A DNA stretch of 64,000 bases from Calvatia gigantea. Taxonomy: Eukaryota; Basidiomycota; Agaricomycetes; Agaricales; Lycoperdaceae. Both the position numbers and the translations under genes were made by a program. The DNA is taken from assembly GCA_025093985.1 (NCBI GenBank), contig JACAAK010000003.1:1550001-1614000 (forward strand), given 5' to 3'. This document shows positions 46,576-58,393 of this stretch, piece by piece. The notes beneath the pieces were generated by a model. It searched no databases, was not told the DNA's origin, and saw nothing but the letters and a program-made list of their open reading frames with translations. Every line of letters begins with the position of its first letter. Within the stretch, counting starts at the first letter, position 1.

Positions 46576-48722
46576 ATGACCGGACTGCCAAACAGCACTA
46601 ACTGGGTCGACAAGTCCCTACCCTTGGCCCTCCTCTATATCATCTACAAACTTTGGAACTATAGGCGCCGATCTCTTCCTCCTGGCCCACCTCCCCTCCC
46701 TCTAATTGGAAATGTCCATCAGATTCCTCCGACCGACAACTATTTAACCTTCACCGAATGGGGGAAGCAATATGGTCCGTCTTCGTGCCTCTCATTTATC
46801 TTAAGGCAACCTCAAGAGTTCCAGGACCTATCTTCCATCTCTCCATCCTTGGGCAACCCCTCATCATCCTAAGCACTCCCCAAGCTGCTCTTGACCTCTT
46901 AGAGAAGCGAGGCGCAAACTACGCCGGCCGTCCACGGCTCGTCATGGCGGGAGAATCTGTAAGATGACACGTGCAGTGCGTACTGCTGGCTGCTCACTCT
47001 TCCGTAGCGTCGGGTATGAGAATGCTATGACACTGGCGCCGTACGACAGCGTTCACCGTGAACGGCGAAGGCTCATTTACGAATCCTTCTCCTCGCGCAA
47101 ACTTTCGCGGTACCATGAGTTTGGAGAACGAAGGGCACGAAAACTTATGGCACTCCTCCTTGATGAACCCGTGAATTTTCAGCAACATGTAGCTGGGTGA
47201 GTTTGGAATTCGTTGAGCCGGAGTTGTGGTCAAGTCTCACCGATGCCGATTGCACAGCTATGTCGCAGCTACAGTATTCAACGCTACCCATGGGCACGAG
47301 GTCACTGGTCACGATGACCCCTTCGTTTCCCTTGCGGAGCAGTGCGGTTTTGAGTTCTGTCAGATGGTGACACCAGGAGCCTTCTTAGTGGATGTGCTCC
47401 CCGTTCGTGCGTCAGACCCACTCCGTGTATAGTTAGGAAGGCGTCAGCTGCTAACTCTCAATCACTTATCTGATAGTGAGATATGTCCCAGAATGGTTTC
47501 CATTTGCTGGGTTTAAGCGGAAAGCGAAGCTGTTTCGCGAAACCGCTGACAAAATGCGGGACATTCCATATGACTTCGTCCGAGAACAAATGGTACTATG
47601 AAATCATTTCAGTCAGCACCCACTAATTCGTATCTCATATCCTCTTCTAAGGCAAGGGGTGTCGCCAAGCCATCACTCACTACTGATATCCTAGAAGCGA
47701 AGCCAGATCGGACCCCGGAAGAGGATTCCAGCTATCGGTGGTTAACGGCGACCATCTATGTTGGTGAGCACCTCTTGTATACGTCTTTGTAAGTGGCATA
47801 TAACATCCTATCATTTTGTTTAAGCTGGTGCAGATACGGTATGTATCCCACTAATGACTGCACATTGCCTATTCATAAACACGAATGTTAGAGCACCAGT
47901 GTACTCAGGAGCTTCTTCCTGGCCATGACTTTGAACCCTGAAGTACAAAGAAAGGCTCAGCATGAAATTGACAGCGTCCTAGGACCCAATCGTATGCCAA
48001 TATTCGCTGATCGGGAATCTCTACCGTATACCAATGCGCTTTGCACCGAACTTATCCGTCTATACTACCCTTCACCCACCGGTAAGTCAACCGCCTTCAA
48101 ACTTGTGTGATGGTTCTAATCCATATTTTCTACTGCAAGGTCTTCCTCACCTGACGACAGGAGAAGATGAATATCTTGGCTACCGTATTCCTGCAGGCGC
48201 AATCGTCATTGCAAATAACTGGTAGGACTACCTCCCCCCGTCAATTATAGAACCAGTGCTGAACCCCCTGCTTCAAGGGGCATCCTGCACGATCCCAACA
48301 ATTATCCTGAACCAGAAAAATTTATTCCTGAACGCTTCCTAACAGGTGACACGGAAGCCTTCAGCACTCTGGACCCCCGTACCTTCGCATTTGGTTATGG
48401 GCGCAGGTGAGCCCCGGACTCCCTTGTCTAAACCGGCGGTACTTACCCATCGACAGGATTTGTCCTGGACGCCAGTTTGCCGAAGACATTATTTTTATTG
48501 CGGTAGCAACAACTCTTTCTCTTTTCGATATCGGACCTAGTCCCAATGGCCCACCGACTTGCGAATTTACTTCAAGTTTAGTTATGTGGGTTAAAATTTC
48601 CGTCCCTCCTTCATATGGCTCATTTTATGGAATCCACTAGCCACCCGAAACCATTTGAATGTTCAATAAAACCGCGCTCACCTGAGGCGGAGGGACTCAT
48701 CAAGGAAGTCCAGGACTTCTAG
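46576..48722 (+). CDS. cytochrome P450 monooxygenase, with a one-base frame break
   Basis: Membrane-bound haem monooxygenase, similar in layout to fungal O-methylsterigmatocystin-oxidoreductase-like P450s; substrate unknown. Exons: 46576-46774, 46825-46958, 47008-47196, 47258-47406, 47477-47592, 47652-47763, 47825-47838 (14 nt), 47892-48081, 48140-48221, 48278-48406, 48457-48585, 48641-48722. An N-terminal helix (ALLYIIYKLW) is followed by the PPGPPPLPLIGN hinge. The I-helix AGADT (about 300-304), ExxR as E-L-I-R (357-360) and the haem loop FAFGYGRRICPGR with Cys440 are all intact. The exon 2/3 junction does not keep frame: exon 2 ends MAGES and exon 3 needs one base less to give the expected MAGELVGYENAM. 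Either a T was inserted (GAATCT for GAACT), or splicing uses a later acceptor (TATGAG at 47020), restoring frame at the cost of VGYE. Confidence 0.9.
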
Positions 48723-49377
48723 GATGAAGTCACTCTAATATTTTAATTTACGTACGCTACTTAACTAGGTATTGTGCGTTGTCACCGATAGTTTCAATTA
48801 TATATTTCCACAATATTAAGACAAAAGCCACCCGGACGATCTATATCAGTTATATGTGGGCTACACGGATGACCGCGCCGATTTGATAAACTCCCGCCGC
48901 TAAGGTTCTTGAACCAACCAACAATTGCCCGGGCGTGATGTGTTGAACAAACTTGGGTTCTTGACAATGGAAGGCTAAGGAGTGGGATCAGAGGGTCTAT
49001 TTGGGAGGTGGCGCAAGTCAATATTATGTTCTCCGCTATTTTGGGCTTTGTGTGTGATAGGGGAAGTAAGTTATGATGCTCCGGTTGACACTTTCGAAGT
49101 CGGGCAAACTAATGTTTGTTTGAGCGACAGAAGACCTCTGACCTTGATGCTGGGATGTGTCGTGGACTTCACACGACTATATTCGGGCTAGCGGCTGTTT
49201 CCTCCTTCTGGCCCGCAAGATGGCATGGGGTTTTATGAGTTGCATTCACCATTGTTACCCAACCAGTTGTACGCTGATTATTAAAGATGCCAAGGAGGCA
49301 CGTTAATAGAGTGATATCAAATTAGGTCTATGTAAAACTGGACAACAATATGGTTATTTAAACGGGATCCGTTTTAT
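48723..49377. other. region between P450 and cyclophilin 3' ends
   Basis: The two genes converge here. The sequence is A/T-rich with small ORFs only. Nothing is recognised. Confidence 0.45.
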
Positions 49378-50205
<828 letters not shown>

Positions 50206-50908
50206 TGGAATTCTGAGAATATGTTAGCGTTGAGAATTACCATGAACTACATGACATACAAGTTGGTGATGAGGAAGAGAGAAAGAGGACCGGGACTTCG
50301 TTGCCTCCCGGCTCGGAACGAATGTTCGCGTTGTCCGTTGTATCACGTGACCATTTGTGCCACACCTCTCGAGTTTTTTCTCCAAAATATGCCTGTATCT
50401 TTGAACCTGGGTTTTCGCCCAAGTCCTTACTCCAAACCATGTAATGAGGACCGTTTTAAATGCCACACTTGAGCTCACAGTATTGTCTATAATTACATCA
50501 CGCTATGCGGTCAGGTTCATAGTGATCCTGTGTGCCTCCGTATATCTTGGCCTCGTGCGATGACACCCTATACCGCCGTTTTTAACCAACGAATAGGTCG
50601 TTTGGAAGACTGGTAACATCTACACGGCAATAACTACAGAGGCGTTACGTCATATTCGATGTACACGAGATAAATCAAGTATCAGTGGAGTTGGTCTGAT
50701 GCAATGGCAACCATTTGCAGTTGACGACCCATGGTCTACCAGTTTCCCGCCATGTATGTAATCTGCTACAGCAAGGACAGCGAAGACAGTCAAGGAACCG
50801 ATTAAAGCTGGAAACGACATGCTTCCAGCACAAGCAAGGAGGTGAGAGAGAAAGACAAATGCGTCGTCCTAGTGGTAAAGATGTAGAATGTGTGCGTTTT
50901 TTGGAAGG
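50206..50908. promoter_or_regulatory. upstream region of the cyclophilin gene
   Basis: It holds the cyclophilin promoter and the 3' UTR of the RBM26/27-like gene, both on the minus strand. No gene is seen. A longer plus-strand ORF that begins at 50715 is the antisense shadow of the RNA-binding protein. Confidence 0.45.
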
Positions 50909-53777
50909 TCATAGCATTCCCATTCCGTCTCCGTCGTCGTCGCCGCCCCATCCTCTGGCCACGACCTCTTCTTCTGCATCTGGCTCAGGTGTATGTCGAT
51001 GTGCTCCATCATGGGTTCCACTGCCTTGTGGAGGTTTGTTTGTCGCGCCCATGCTCGGTTTACTGACGGAGATCGAGGGAGGCGAGGAAGCTGAAGGCTT
51101 TGCGGCATACCACGAAATTTGCACTTGTCCAACTGTGGGGATATTGGGACCTTTGCTAAGGCCCTATCAAACATCAGAATTAGGATACAGAGGAGGTATG
51201 CCTGAGATGACGGGGGATAGACCTAACCTGTTCAGCCGCTGCGCGGGTTTTGAACGCCACCACGACGTCCCCGTTCTCTTGCATATCAATTGAGTCCATT
51301 TGGCCGGTTGTCTTCGCTTGGAAGTCAGCCGTGAACGGTGAAACAAGGAATTAGCTCACCTCGTACCAGTCCCTGACCGCTTGTAGGTTCTCACTTTTGA
51401 CACCCTGCAGCCACAACTTCTTGGGTCGGTTATCAAGCGACATGTTGAACCTGGGCGCCGCAGTGCCACGAGGCACTCCACGGAAGAAACCTCGTCTACC
51501 CCTCGCACGACCACGATAACCACCCCTGTAGGGCAGTGCGCCAGCATGCCAGTCGTCTGGTTGTGTTTCCGTGTTTAAACCCAGACTCTCGGCCTGAATA
51601 TCATCATGAGTTAAAAGGTATGTCAAACAATCTCAGAACTGTTACCTCTGCCTTCAGTTTCTCTAGCTTCGCCTTTAAATCCTCCGCAGTCTCCTGCTTC
51701 TCCGTTGACGCGGGAACGGACGAGGTTGGCGCAGCGGCATCGTGAGGCTCCAAGTCCTCGTTTAATCCCTTTTGTTTTTCGCCATTGTCTTCCACGGCGG
51801 GTGTGGACTTTTGCGAACTTGGTCCGGATGGAGCGGAAGTCGTCTCCATTTCCTCCCTCAATTTTCGGAGTCTTGCCATAATTTCCTTTTTCTCCTCCGG
51901 TGTGGCAGTTTCTAACAAAGCCATCAGTGACTTCTGTTCCCCTATCTGCTGCTCTAAAAGCTGTTGCTTTCGCAGCTAGTGCAGAGACCGCAGAGCTCGT
52001 AGGTGCGGCAGAACCTTTTCTAGGAGCGGGCGTTGCCGCCGAAGTTGAGGGTGTCGCTGTTGGAACAGCCCCACTGCCCATATGTGACCCCATGTTGGCA
52101 ACCACAGAGGCCGATGCGGCCAACATCTTCGCACCGACTTGTCCTTGTCCTTCCATCGGTCGATGCCAAAAGATCTTAACGAAGCGATTATTAAATACTG
52201 CATCTTCAGATTTCCACGCCGCATGTGCCTCCTCGTGAGTCGAAAAACTGACGAGTGCTTTCCCGCCCAACTTGTCTATGGCAACATTGGTCACGCTACC
52301 GAAACGCTTGAACCAGTCGTTGACATTTTCCAGGGAAAGCTTTTCCTCTGGAATTTTTTCGACCACCAGGGTTTTGTCGCCCCTTCGTTCCGGCCGGAAG
52401 TTGTGTACTTCCCCACCAAATGTTCCCCGTCCCCGTCCCCGCCCCCGACCTCTAAAGCCACCTCGATGGCCAGCTCCCGTGCCTGTCTCCATCTGCGATT
52501 GTACTGGCACGTAAGGCATAGGCAACATAGGTTGCATCCCTTGAAATGTTCGTGGATCATAGGATACGCCCATTTGTTGTGAGGGTTGCGATAGCTGCAT
52601 TTGATCGTCCTGCGCCACCGGCATGCCTTGCGGTTGAGACTGGCTGTTCGCGGGATCCACTTCTGTGGAGTCCTGGGGTACGGACGGCGTTAAATCCTGA
52701 ATAACAGGTAGTTCACCAGAAGCCTGAACCATCCCAGCTTCTTGCTGTGTCCGGCTGACCATTGGTGCGCGTTGGTGCCGCGGGCGCATGTCAATTCGAG
52801 AGTCATTGGGATCATAACCAACACCTGGTCCAAAAGGCATCCCTCCTGGGAACATTGGCATGAAGGGTATTCCAGGAGCCACAGGATAGAGTTGTCCGGG
52901 TACCATGGCATCTTCGCCATGACTGTACTTACACATTACACCGCGAGCACAGTATCCATTATCTGCGAGCTGGTTAACAGATTCCGTGAGAGATAATCGA
53001 CCGCACTCACTGTGGTAATCTCTGCAAATACCTCGCTTCTGACCTGGGGGTTGGTAGGATTGTGGTCGTCTGCCACCATTCATACGTCCCATCTCCCCCA
53101 CCATTTGCATATTATAACCACCCATCCCCCCGTTAGTGTAACCAGTGTCCCTGAACGTCATCTTCACTTCCTTCCCAATACCCGCTCGACCGTCTGGACC
53201 CATTCCCATATCTCGAAAACTGGCCGTCCTGGCCCACTCGACGGCCCTTTGCCGGAGGGCGACCATCCCTTTCGTCGTCCTCCATATTCCTCTTCCGACC
53301 TCTTTCACTATTTGGGTCTGGAGCTGGCGGAGTGATAAGGTCGAGTGGTATTGGAATGCCGATGTCGACGGGCTTCGAGGGGGACAATTCTGTGGCATAA
53401 GGTAGATATGATTTCGTTCGAAGGACGGTGAATAGCGTGTCCACAAAGGGTGAACATTCTGGAATTTGGCACGTTAGTCAACCTCAGCTTCAGGATTTTC
53501 CGCACCACGGGGAAAAAAATACCTTTCTCCAGGAACTCATCAAGCTGGACCACTAGCTCTTTCCGCATTTCCGACTCGGATACATTATGTTTCAGAAGCG
53601 CTAGAATATAGTCTGCCAATGCTCCCGGCTCAGCATCACATCTAAAAGTAAGGGGTTGAAATATTTTGAGTATGCGTTTTCCCAGTCAAATGGAGCCACC
53701 TTGTTGACGTACATTGGCTCGAGGGTGCGGACAAGCCATGGTTTCAAATGCGACGCTGTTGATAAGTCATATATCAT
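50909..53777 (-). CDS. RBM26/RBM27-like RNA-binding protein (PWI-like, CCCH finger, two RRMs)
   Basis: Relative of RBM26/27, whose orthologues act in nuclear RNA surveillance. Exons: 53777-53713, 53641-53523, 53458-53200, 53150-53011, 52962-52067, 51975-51646, 51593-51360, 51311-51228, 51163-50909; predicted 793 residues. Domains: N-terminal PWI-like helical domain (HLKPWLVRTLEPI, CDAEPGALADYILALLKHN); CCCH finger C-x8-C-x5-C-x3-H (ICRDYHNNGYCARGVMCKYSH); a Pro/Gln/Met-rich linker; RRM1 (KTLVVEKIP ... ALVSFSTHEEA); a Gln/Glu helix (QQLLEQQIGEQKSLM); an RGG-like patch; RRM2 (KKLWLQGVKSENLQAVRDWY ... DVVVAFKTRAAAEQ); and an acidic tail ending DDDGDGMGML. Two joins required a frame change: 53151-53199 is a clean 49-nt intron, while 51976-52066 (91 nt) is less sure; a 61-nt alternative or a one-base indel could also explain it. 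Confidence 0.88.
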
Positions 53778-56700
53778 GTCAAAAGGTGCGGTCTAGGAGG
53801 AGGATGGGTGTTATGGTGGTCGGAGAGAGAAATCTACAAGTGCCTCTGATCCAGACTTGGTCACCTCGGCAAATTCCGCCTTTCCTGTCCTCCCTCCTTG
53901 ACCTCACTTGTGTTGTCCTACCATGGAATATGTTTGAGCACAAGATGTTCATACCGTCGACCGGATACTCCTGCGGTTCTGCAAGCACAATTGATGGTAC
54001 TCATTTGATCCCCAGCCTGCTGATAAACAACCTCCTTTTTCAAGGGATAATTGAACGGATCTCCTGCCATCCGCTCTTCCACCCCGGCCAATCACACTGT
54101 TCTAACTTATACTTAGGTACATTACCGTCGGCGGTATCCCGCCTTCACCGAGAACGGCCGTGGTAACCTTGAGGGTTCAAACGTTCAAACACCACAACCA
54201 GTGAGACCTTTTTTTTTGTGATGTACGCGGAAGCAGGAGTACACCTTTCGGCTCTCAACTACATACTGCAATTTATTCTACAGAACCTCCTTCCGTTCCC
54301 TGATGTTCAGTTATTGCTGGCTCACCTGTCGGGGGTGGCACCTCCAGCCAACCCGCATCAAACCTTCAAACCCAAACGCTGGAGTATGACAGGCCAAGGG
54401 ATGCTCAATCTCCCACACCTGAGCACACCCTGAGAGTACAAGCGCCAGTCGAAAGGCATCCCCAGGTTGGTTGCTGTAAATATTGCCTATGTGCTATGCT
54501 TTAGTCTTGAGCTACTTTGCGAGGTCACAAACATTCTTTCCAACCGACGCCTGTAGCCGCACATAGCCGAAATCTGAAGGATTTGTCTTTCCCCATCCCC
54601 CTAAGCTCACCTTAGCTACTCACATTTTCCCTGATGTATAAATGCTGTCCAGAGACAGTACTGTCGTTGATGGGGTGTTTAACAGCTTTACGGTCACGAG
54701 CTATTTCCTCTTCCCCTGATAAACCTTTGACAATGAAATTTTAACTGTAGCTTGTCTGTTATCTTGGCCACTTGAATACTATTTTTTTTGCTATTTTGCA
54801 ATGTGTCCGTGTTCCAGTATCCGAGAGTTTTCCAAGGGAGAGTTGAAACCCTGTGTCACAGATGTCACAGAAGTTTTGATTCAGTTCTCTGGGCTTGCAT
54901 ACCGTCTCCAGCGGAGTTTGAACCCCCTTTGTCACGCCTAGAGAGGGCGGGACAGTAAATCTCAAATTCCACCCCGCCTGCTCTGTTCTACAATCCCATT
55001 TCTTTGCAGTTTGTAGTATACAAGGTCTGGAATGGCGGGTGCACTTTTTGTGGTGAGCGGTTCAACAGATCCGGAGAGATCTAGATCTAGACTTTGATCT
55101 CAAATTTGATGGCAATTTCACCTTAACAAACTATGTTTTTCATCCCTTTTATCCCACTTGACCTGGAGCACAAGACTGGCTGGATAGGTGTATGAAGACG
55201 TGCTGGGTACATGCTATAAAAATCATGAAGAACAGTGATTGAGCATAGCCTTCATAAATTACAGTTTTAAACACCCGATTGGATTTGAAAGAGGTGATCA
55301 ACAACGGTACTGCCCTGAAGGCACCGTACTGCAGAAACTCAAAACCCCACCCAAGATGTAGTAGAGATCAGTCCTGTACTTCACAACCTAATATCATTAC
55401 TGTAATCTCTCAACCTTAGCCAACAGTTGGAAATACTTTGATCAATAAGACAATAACCAACCAAACAATTTGCAGATAAAAAACAACATATATATATCCA
55501 GAGTCAAGCCCCCAATAAGATAAAGACTTGGTGAGGTCTGTTATTTTTTAGACAGCGCAAACCCACACCCTCGACACCACAAATTGAGTGCAACAATCAG
55601 AAACACCGTGCAGAAATTGATGTGTGGTAGACGCGTTTCCCGCGATTAAACATAGATTTCCTTGATTTTTGGGGGGATTTTTCTGAATTTTGCGATGGTC
55701 CTGTGAAGCCAGATCTCGATGAGTTCCCGAGCCAGCGTCCAAGTTCCCGAGTCATCCACATGACTGCAACTAACTCGGGAACCTTTTCACACCTAGGAAC
55801 CATGATTGAACAACAAACGTTCATTGAACATGGAACAATGGAGTAAAAATGAACCGTGGCCACATGGTCTGCATCGCTTGGCGATGACTCGGGGAATGAC
55901 TCAGGAACTGTCGACGTGGCAGGAAGCCGAACAACAGGTTCATCGACAAGTGGTGTGGGCTTCGGCCTGGGGGGACCGGAAGTACAGGAAGGGTAGATCC
56001 AACGGGGGGAAGATCAGCAATGGTGGGTACCAACGAGACCTACTGGAATAGACACAGCCCCGGTGACGAGGGTGTAGGGCTAAAAACAGGTGGTAAAGAC
56101 TCGAGCGGCCCATCGGCAGAGGAAGGGACGAAGGTTGGGGTAAGACGTCTATAGCGCAGGGGCCTCATGGGTCAGGATCAGTTATCATGGCGTGACCAAC
56201 TGGACTAGAGAAAGATGTGTGCGTTACTGGATATTATATAGATGAGACAAAGGCATAAGCACAAGCAAACCGGATGGCCTCCAGCAGAAGCGCAGTGAGG
56301 AAGGGGACCACATGCGGATTACACCCATCGCCCAGGTAGGAGACTTGAAACGGGGGTTTAGTAAATACCAGTAGCAGCCACTTTGAGAGTCCTTGAAGAG
56401 CCTAATGTTTCGGAGAAGCCAAGTGGAGGAGCAGATAAGGGAAAGGAGGGAGAGGAACGAAAAACAAGTGGCGGATCCGCAACGGAGGGTTATATATATC
56501 AAAAAAGAGCTGCCTTCCGAAACAGGCAGGCCAATGAGGCTTTTGAGCGTATCGAAATTATGCGATTGGCTACGAAGAGGTGCAGGACCCGGGACACCGT
56601 GCGGCATTTACTTTAACCTGCCAATCTATTTTCGTCCCTGACCCATTTGGAGGCATTTTCTGCCCAGCCACCCTACAACCGGCCAGACAAAGAATTATTT

Positions 56701-56925
56701 CTCTCAACCAAGCTGTTCTACTGTGGCAGGTTGGTTGGCCCGGAAACCGCACTATGGCATTGGCTAAAACCACATTCTCGATATCTACCCAACAATGATT
56801 ACCCGTTTGTCCTGGGAGCAGTCTATATCACACAACCATGTCTTTTATACTGTATTGTATCTTACTCGACTACGACAGTAATCTCCAACCCCTATGCCAT
56901 CCCCTCAAATCTTGTTGCCTAGTCT
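53778..56925. other. 3.1 kb gene-poor region, possibly decayed repeats
   Basis: Left of about 54.5 kb is the promoter side of the RNA-binding gene. From 54.7 to 55.6 kb the sequence becomes A/T-rich, with a TGTCACA direct repeat (54854-54860 and 54863-54869) and an ATATATATAT run near 55490. At 55718-55780 the motif GTTCCCGAG occurs twice directly and once inverted. To its right, the minus strand from about 56150 to 55600 carries Pro/Ser/Thr-rich open stretches in shifting frames (for example SADGPLESLPPVFSPTPSSP), reminiscent of a decayed polyprotein, but I see no reverse transcriptase, integrase or terminal repeat that would prove an element. Confidence 0.35.
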
Positions 56926-58148
56926 CTATTCCTTCCCTTCAAGCCCTGGGAGTGTGAACATCTCGACAGAGTATCAGCAACTCTGACACTTAGCAGGTGT
57001 TCTGCATACCTCATAGATTGCCTCCGACGGAACTCCCCACCCTTTCATCCCTTCCACTTGACTATCCATTCTCGAGCCTAACATTACTCCAATTACTGCA
57101 CTGCTTTTTTCATCAATGACAGGCCCGCCACTTGAGCCAGGTGTTGGGTGTGGAGTAAAGAAAACATGAGATAATGCGTCATAAGTACCGGGCTATTCAT
57201 GCTATTAAGCCTTGTCACCCTTTAGCAGAGATAAACATTGCACCTGAGCTTCCCTCCCAGCAAAATCTTTATACCCTGAAACTTTTCCAGTGACCCATTT
57301 ATTCCAGGTCCCTTCTATCCAAGGACGCCAGTTGCCCTGTTTTGGGGGTTCCGCTAACGCAACAAAATGCGCCTTAATAGGTGTGTCTGGATGTGCTGGA
57401 TAGGGTGATACGGGAAGGGTCCTTAGCTTGTGTTTTGATCTATCAATCTTGCACGAAAGAAGGAGCAGATCAGATCTGGGCAGAGCAGAAGCAACACTTA
57501 TTACTGGGTGGATGCTCATTCCTACACCAACAATTCCGGCTTGGTCGTAAGTGATACAGAATGACCCAGATGCAGTTCCAGTCAAGCCCAAGAACGCAGG
57601 CGAATCTGGTATAAATAACGGCGAGCGACGTATCTGTGGCGTTCATGTTAATAACACCAACTCGGCGCCTTCACATTTCAATGCCAACTTACTTCTTCCA
57701 GTGTATGGGCACAAGTTAAAATCAAAGTCTCGTCCTTAGAAGCAGATGGGACCTCCAAGGCAAAGCCAGAGGACATTGTTATCTTGTTTTCGACACCGTC
57801 ACGGACGCAGTGAGCAATCAATACTGTAGCCGAATCTGTTGGCGTGAACCTCGGACGACGATGTTCAGGCGGTCGCGATTCATAAGGCAGCGAGACACTC
57901 AGTACGTTTCCAGAACGCATCACGTACTGCTTGACGATGCTTGCCAGCGGCGTGGGGTGTTTCTGGGCATCCAAGGCAGATAACAGGTAGCCATCGAGGA
58001 CAGACGACGGGGGAGGTGGAGGTGGGGGGTCAGGATATGATAAGATGGAAGGAGAGACTGTTGCAAGTGTCCTCCGTCGAGAAATGGAAGATATTATAAG
58101 TCTCAGCCCTTCTGAAGATTTGGGCACTCGACTTCGTGCGCACAACAT
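56926..58148 (-). CDS. trypsin-fold serine protease, probably mitochondrial
   Basis: A chymotrypsin-like peptidase of the S1 clan without PDZ or regulatory domains. Exons: 58148-57693, 57633-57244, 57192-57010, 56961-56926; predicted 354 residues. The N-terminus (MLCARSRVPKSSEGLRL, then SISRRRTLATVS) is rich in Arg/Ser without acidic residues and looks like a mitochondrial presequence, followed by a Pro run. The catalytic residues are visible: His148 in LILTCAHTLEE, Asp207 in LPRSDLLLLS and Ser303 in PTPGSSGGPVIDE. The protein ends soon after GWGVPSEAIYEMFTLPG. I preferred the ATG at 58148; an in-frame ATG at 58220 would add 24 residues. Homologues are usually annotated only as trypsin-like; substrate and role are not known. 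Confidence 0.85.
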
Positions 58149-58393
58149 GTTGTACTTATGTATTAGGGTGCAGACATGTCCGCCCAAAGGACTCTTGGTC
58201 GACACATGACACGACGTCATGGCTGATCATAGGCGGCAAACTCAGGCGAGCACAAGGTCAAGCGAGCACGAGGAGCCAATCAATCGCAAGTGCGAGTAGT
58301 GAGCTCCGTTACTTGATAGAAGAAGAGCCCGTGATTCCAAGTGTGTAAGTATTCAGGTGCTTAAGGTACTACCATGTTTATGGATTACAGTGT

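Noticed and set aside
50715..51293. 192-codon plus-strand ORF
   Set aside because: It is antisense to the last three exons and introns of the RBM26/27-like gene, whose RRM2 sequence is clear.
53133..53446. Apparent frameshift in the RBM26/27-like gene near 53200
   Set aside because: A 49-nt intron (53151-53199, donor GTCCAG, acceptor TTCAG) restores the frame, so no lesion is needed.
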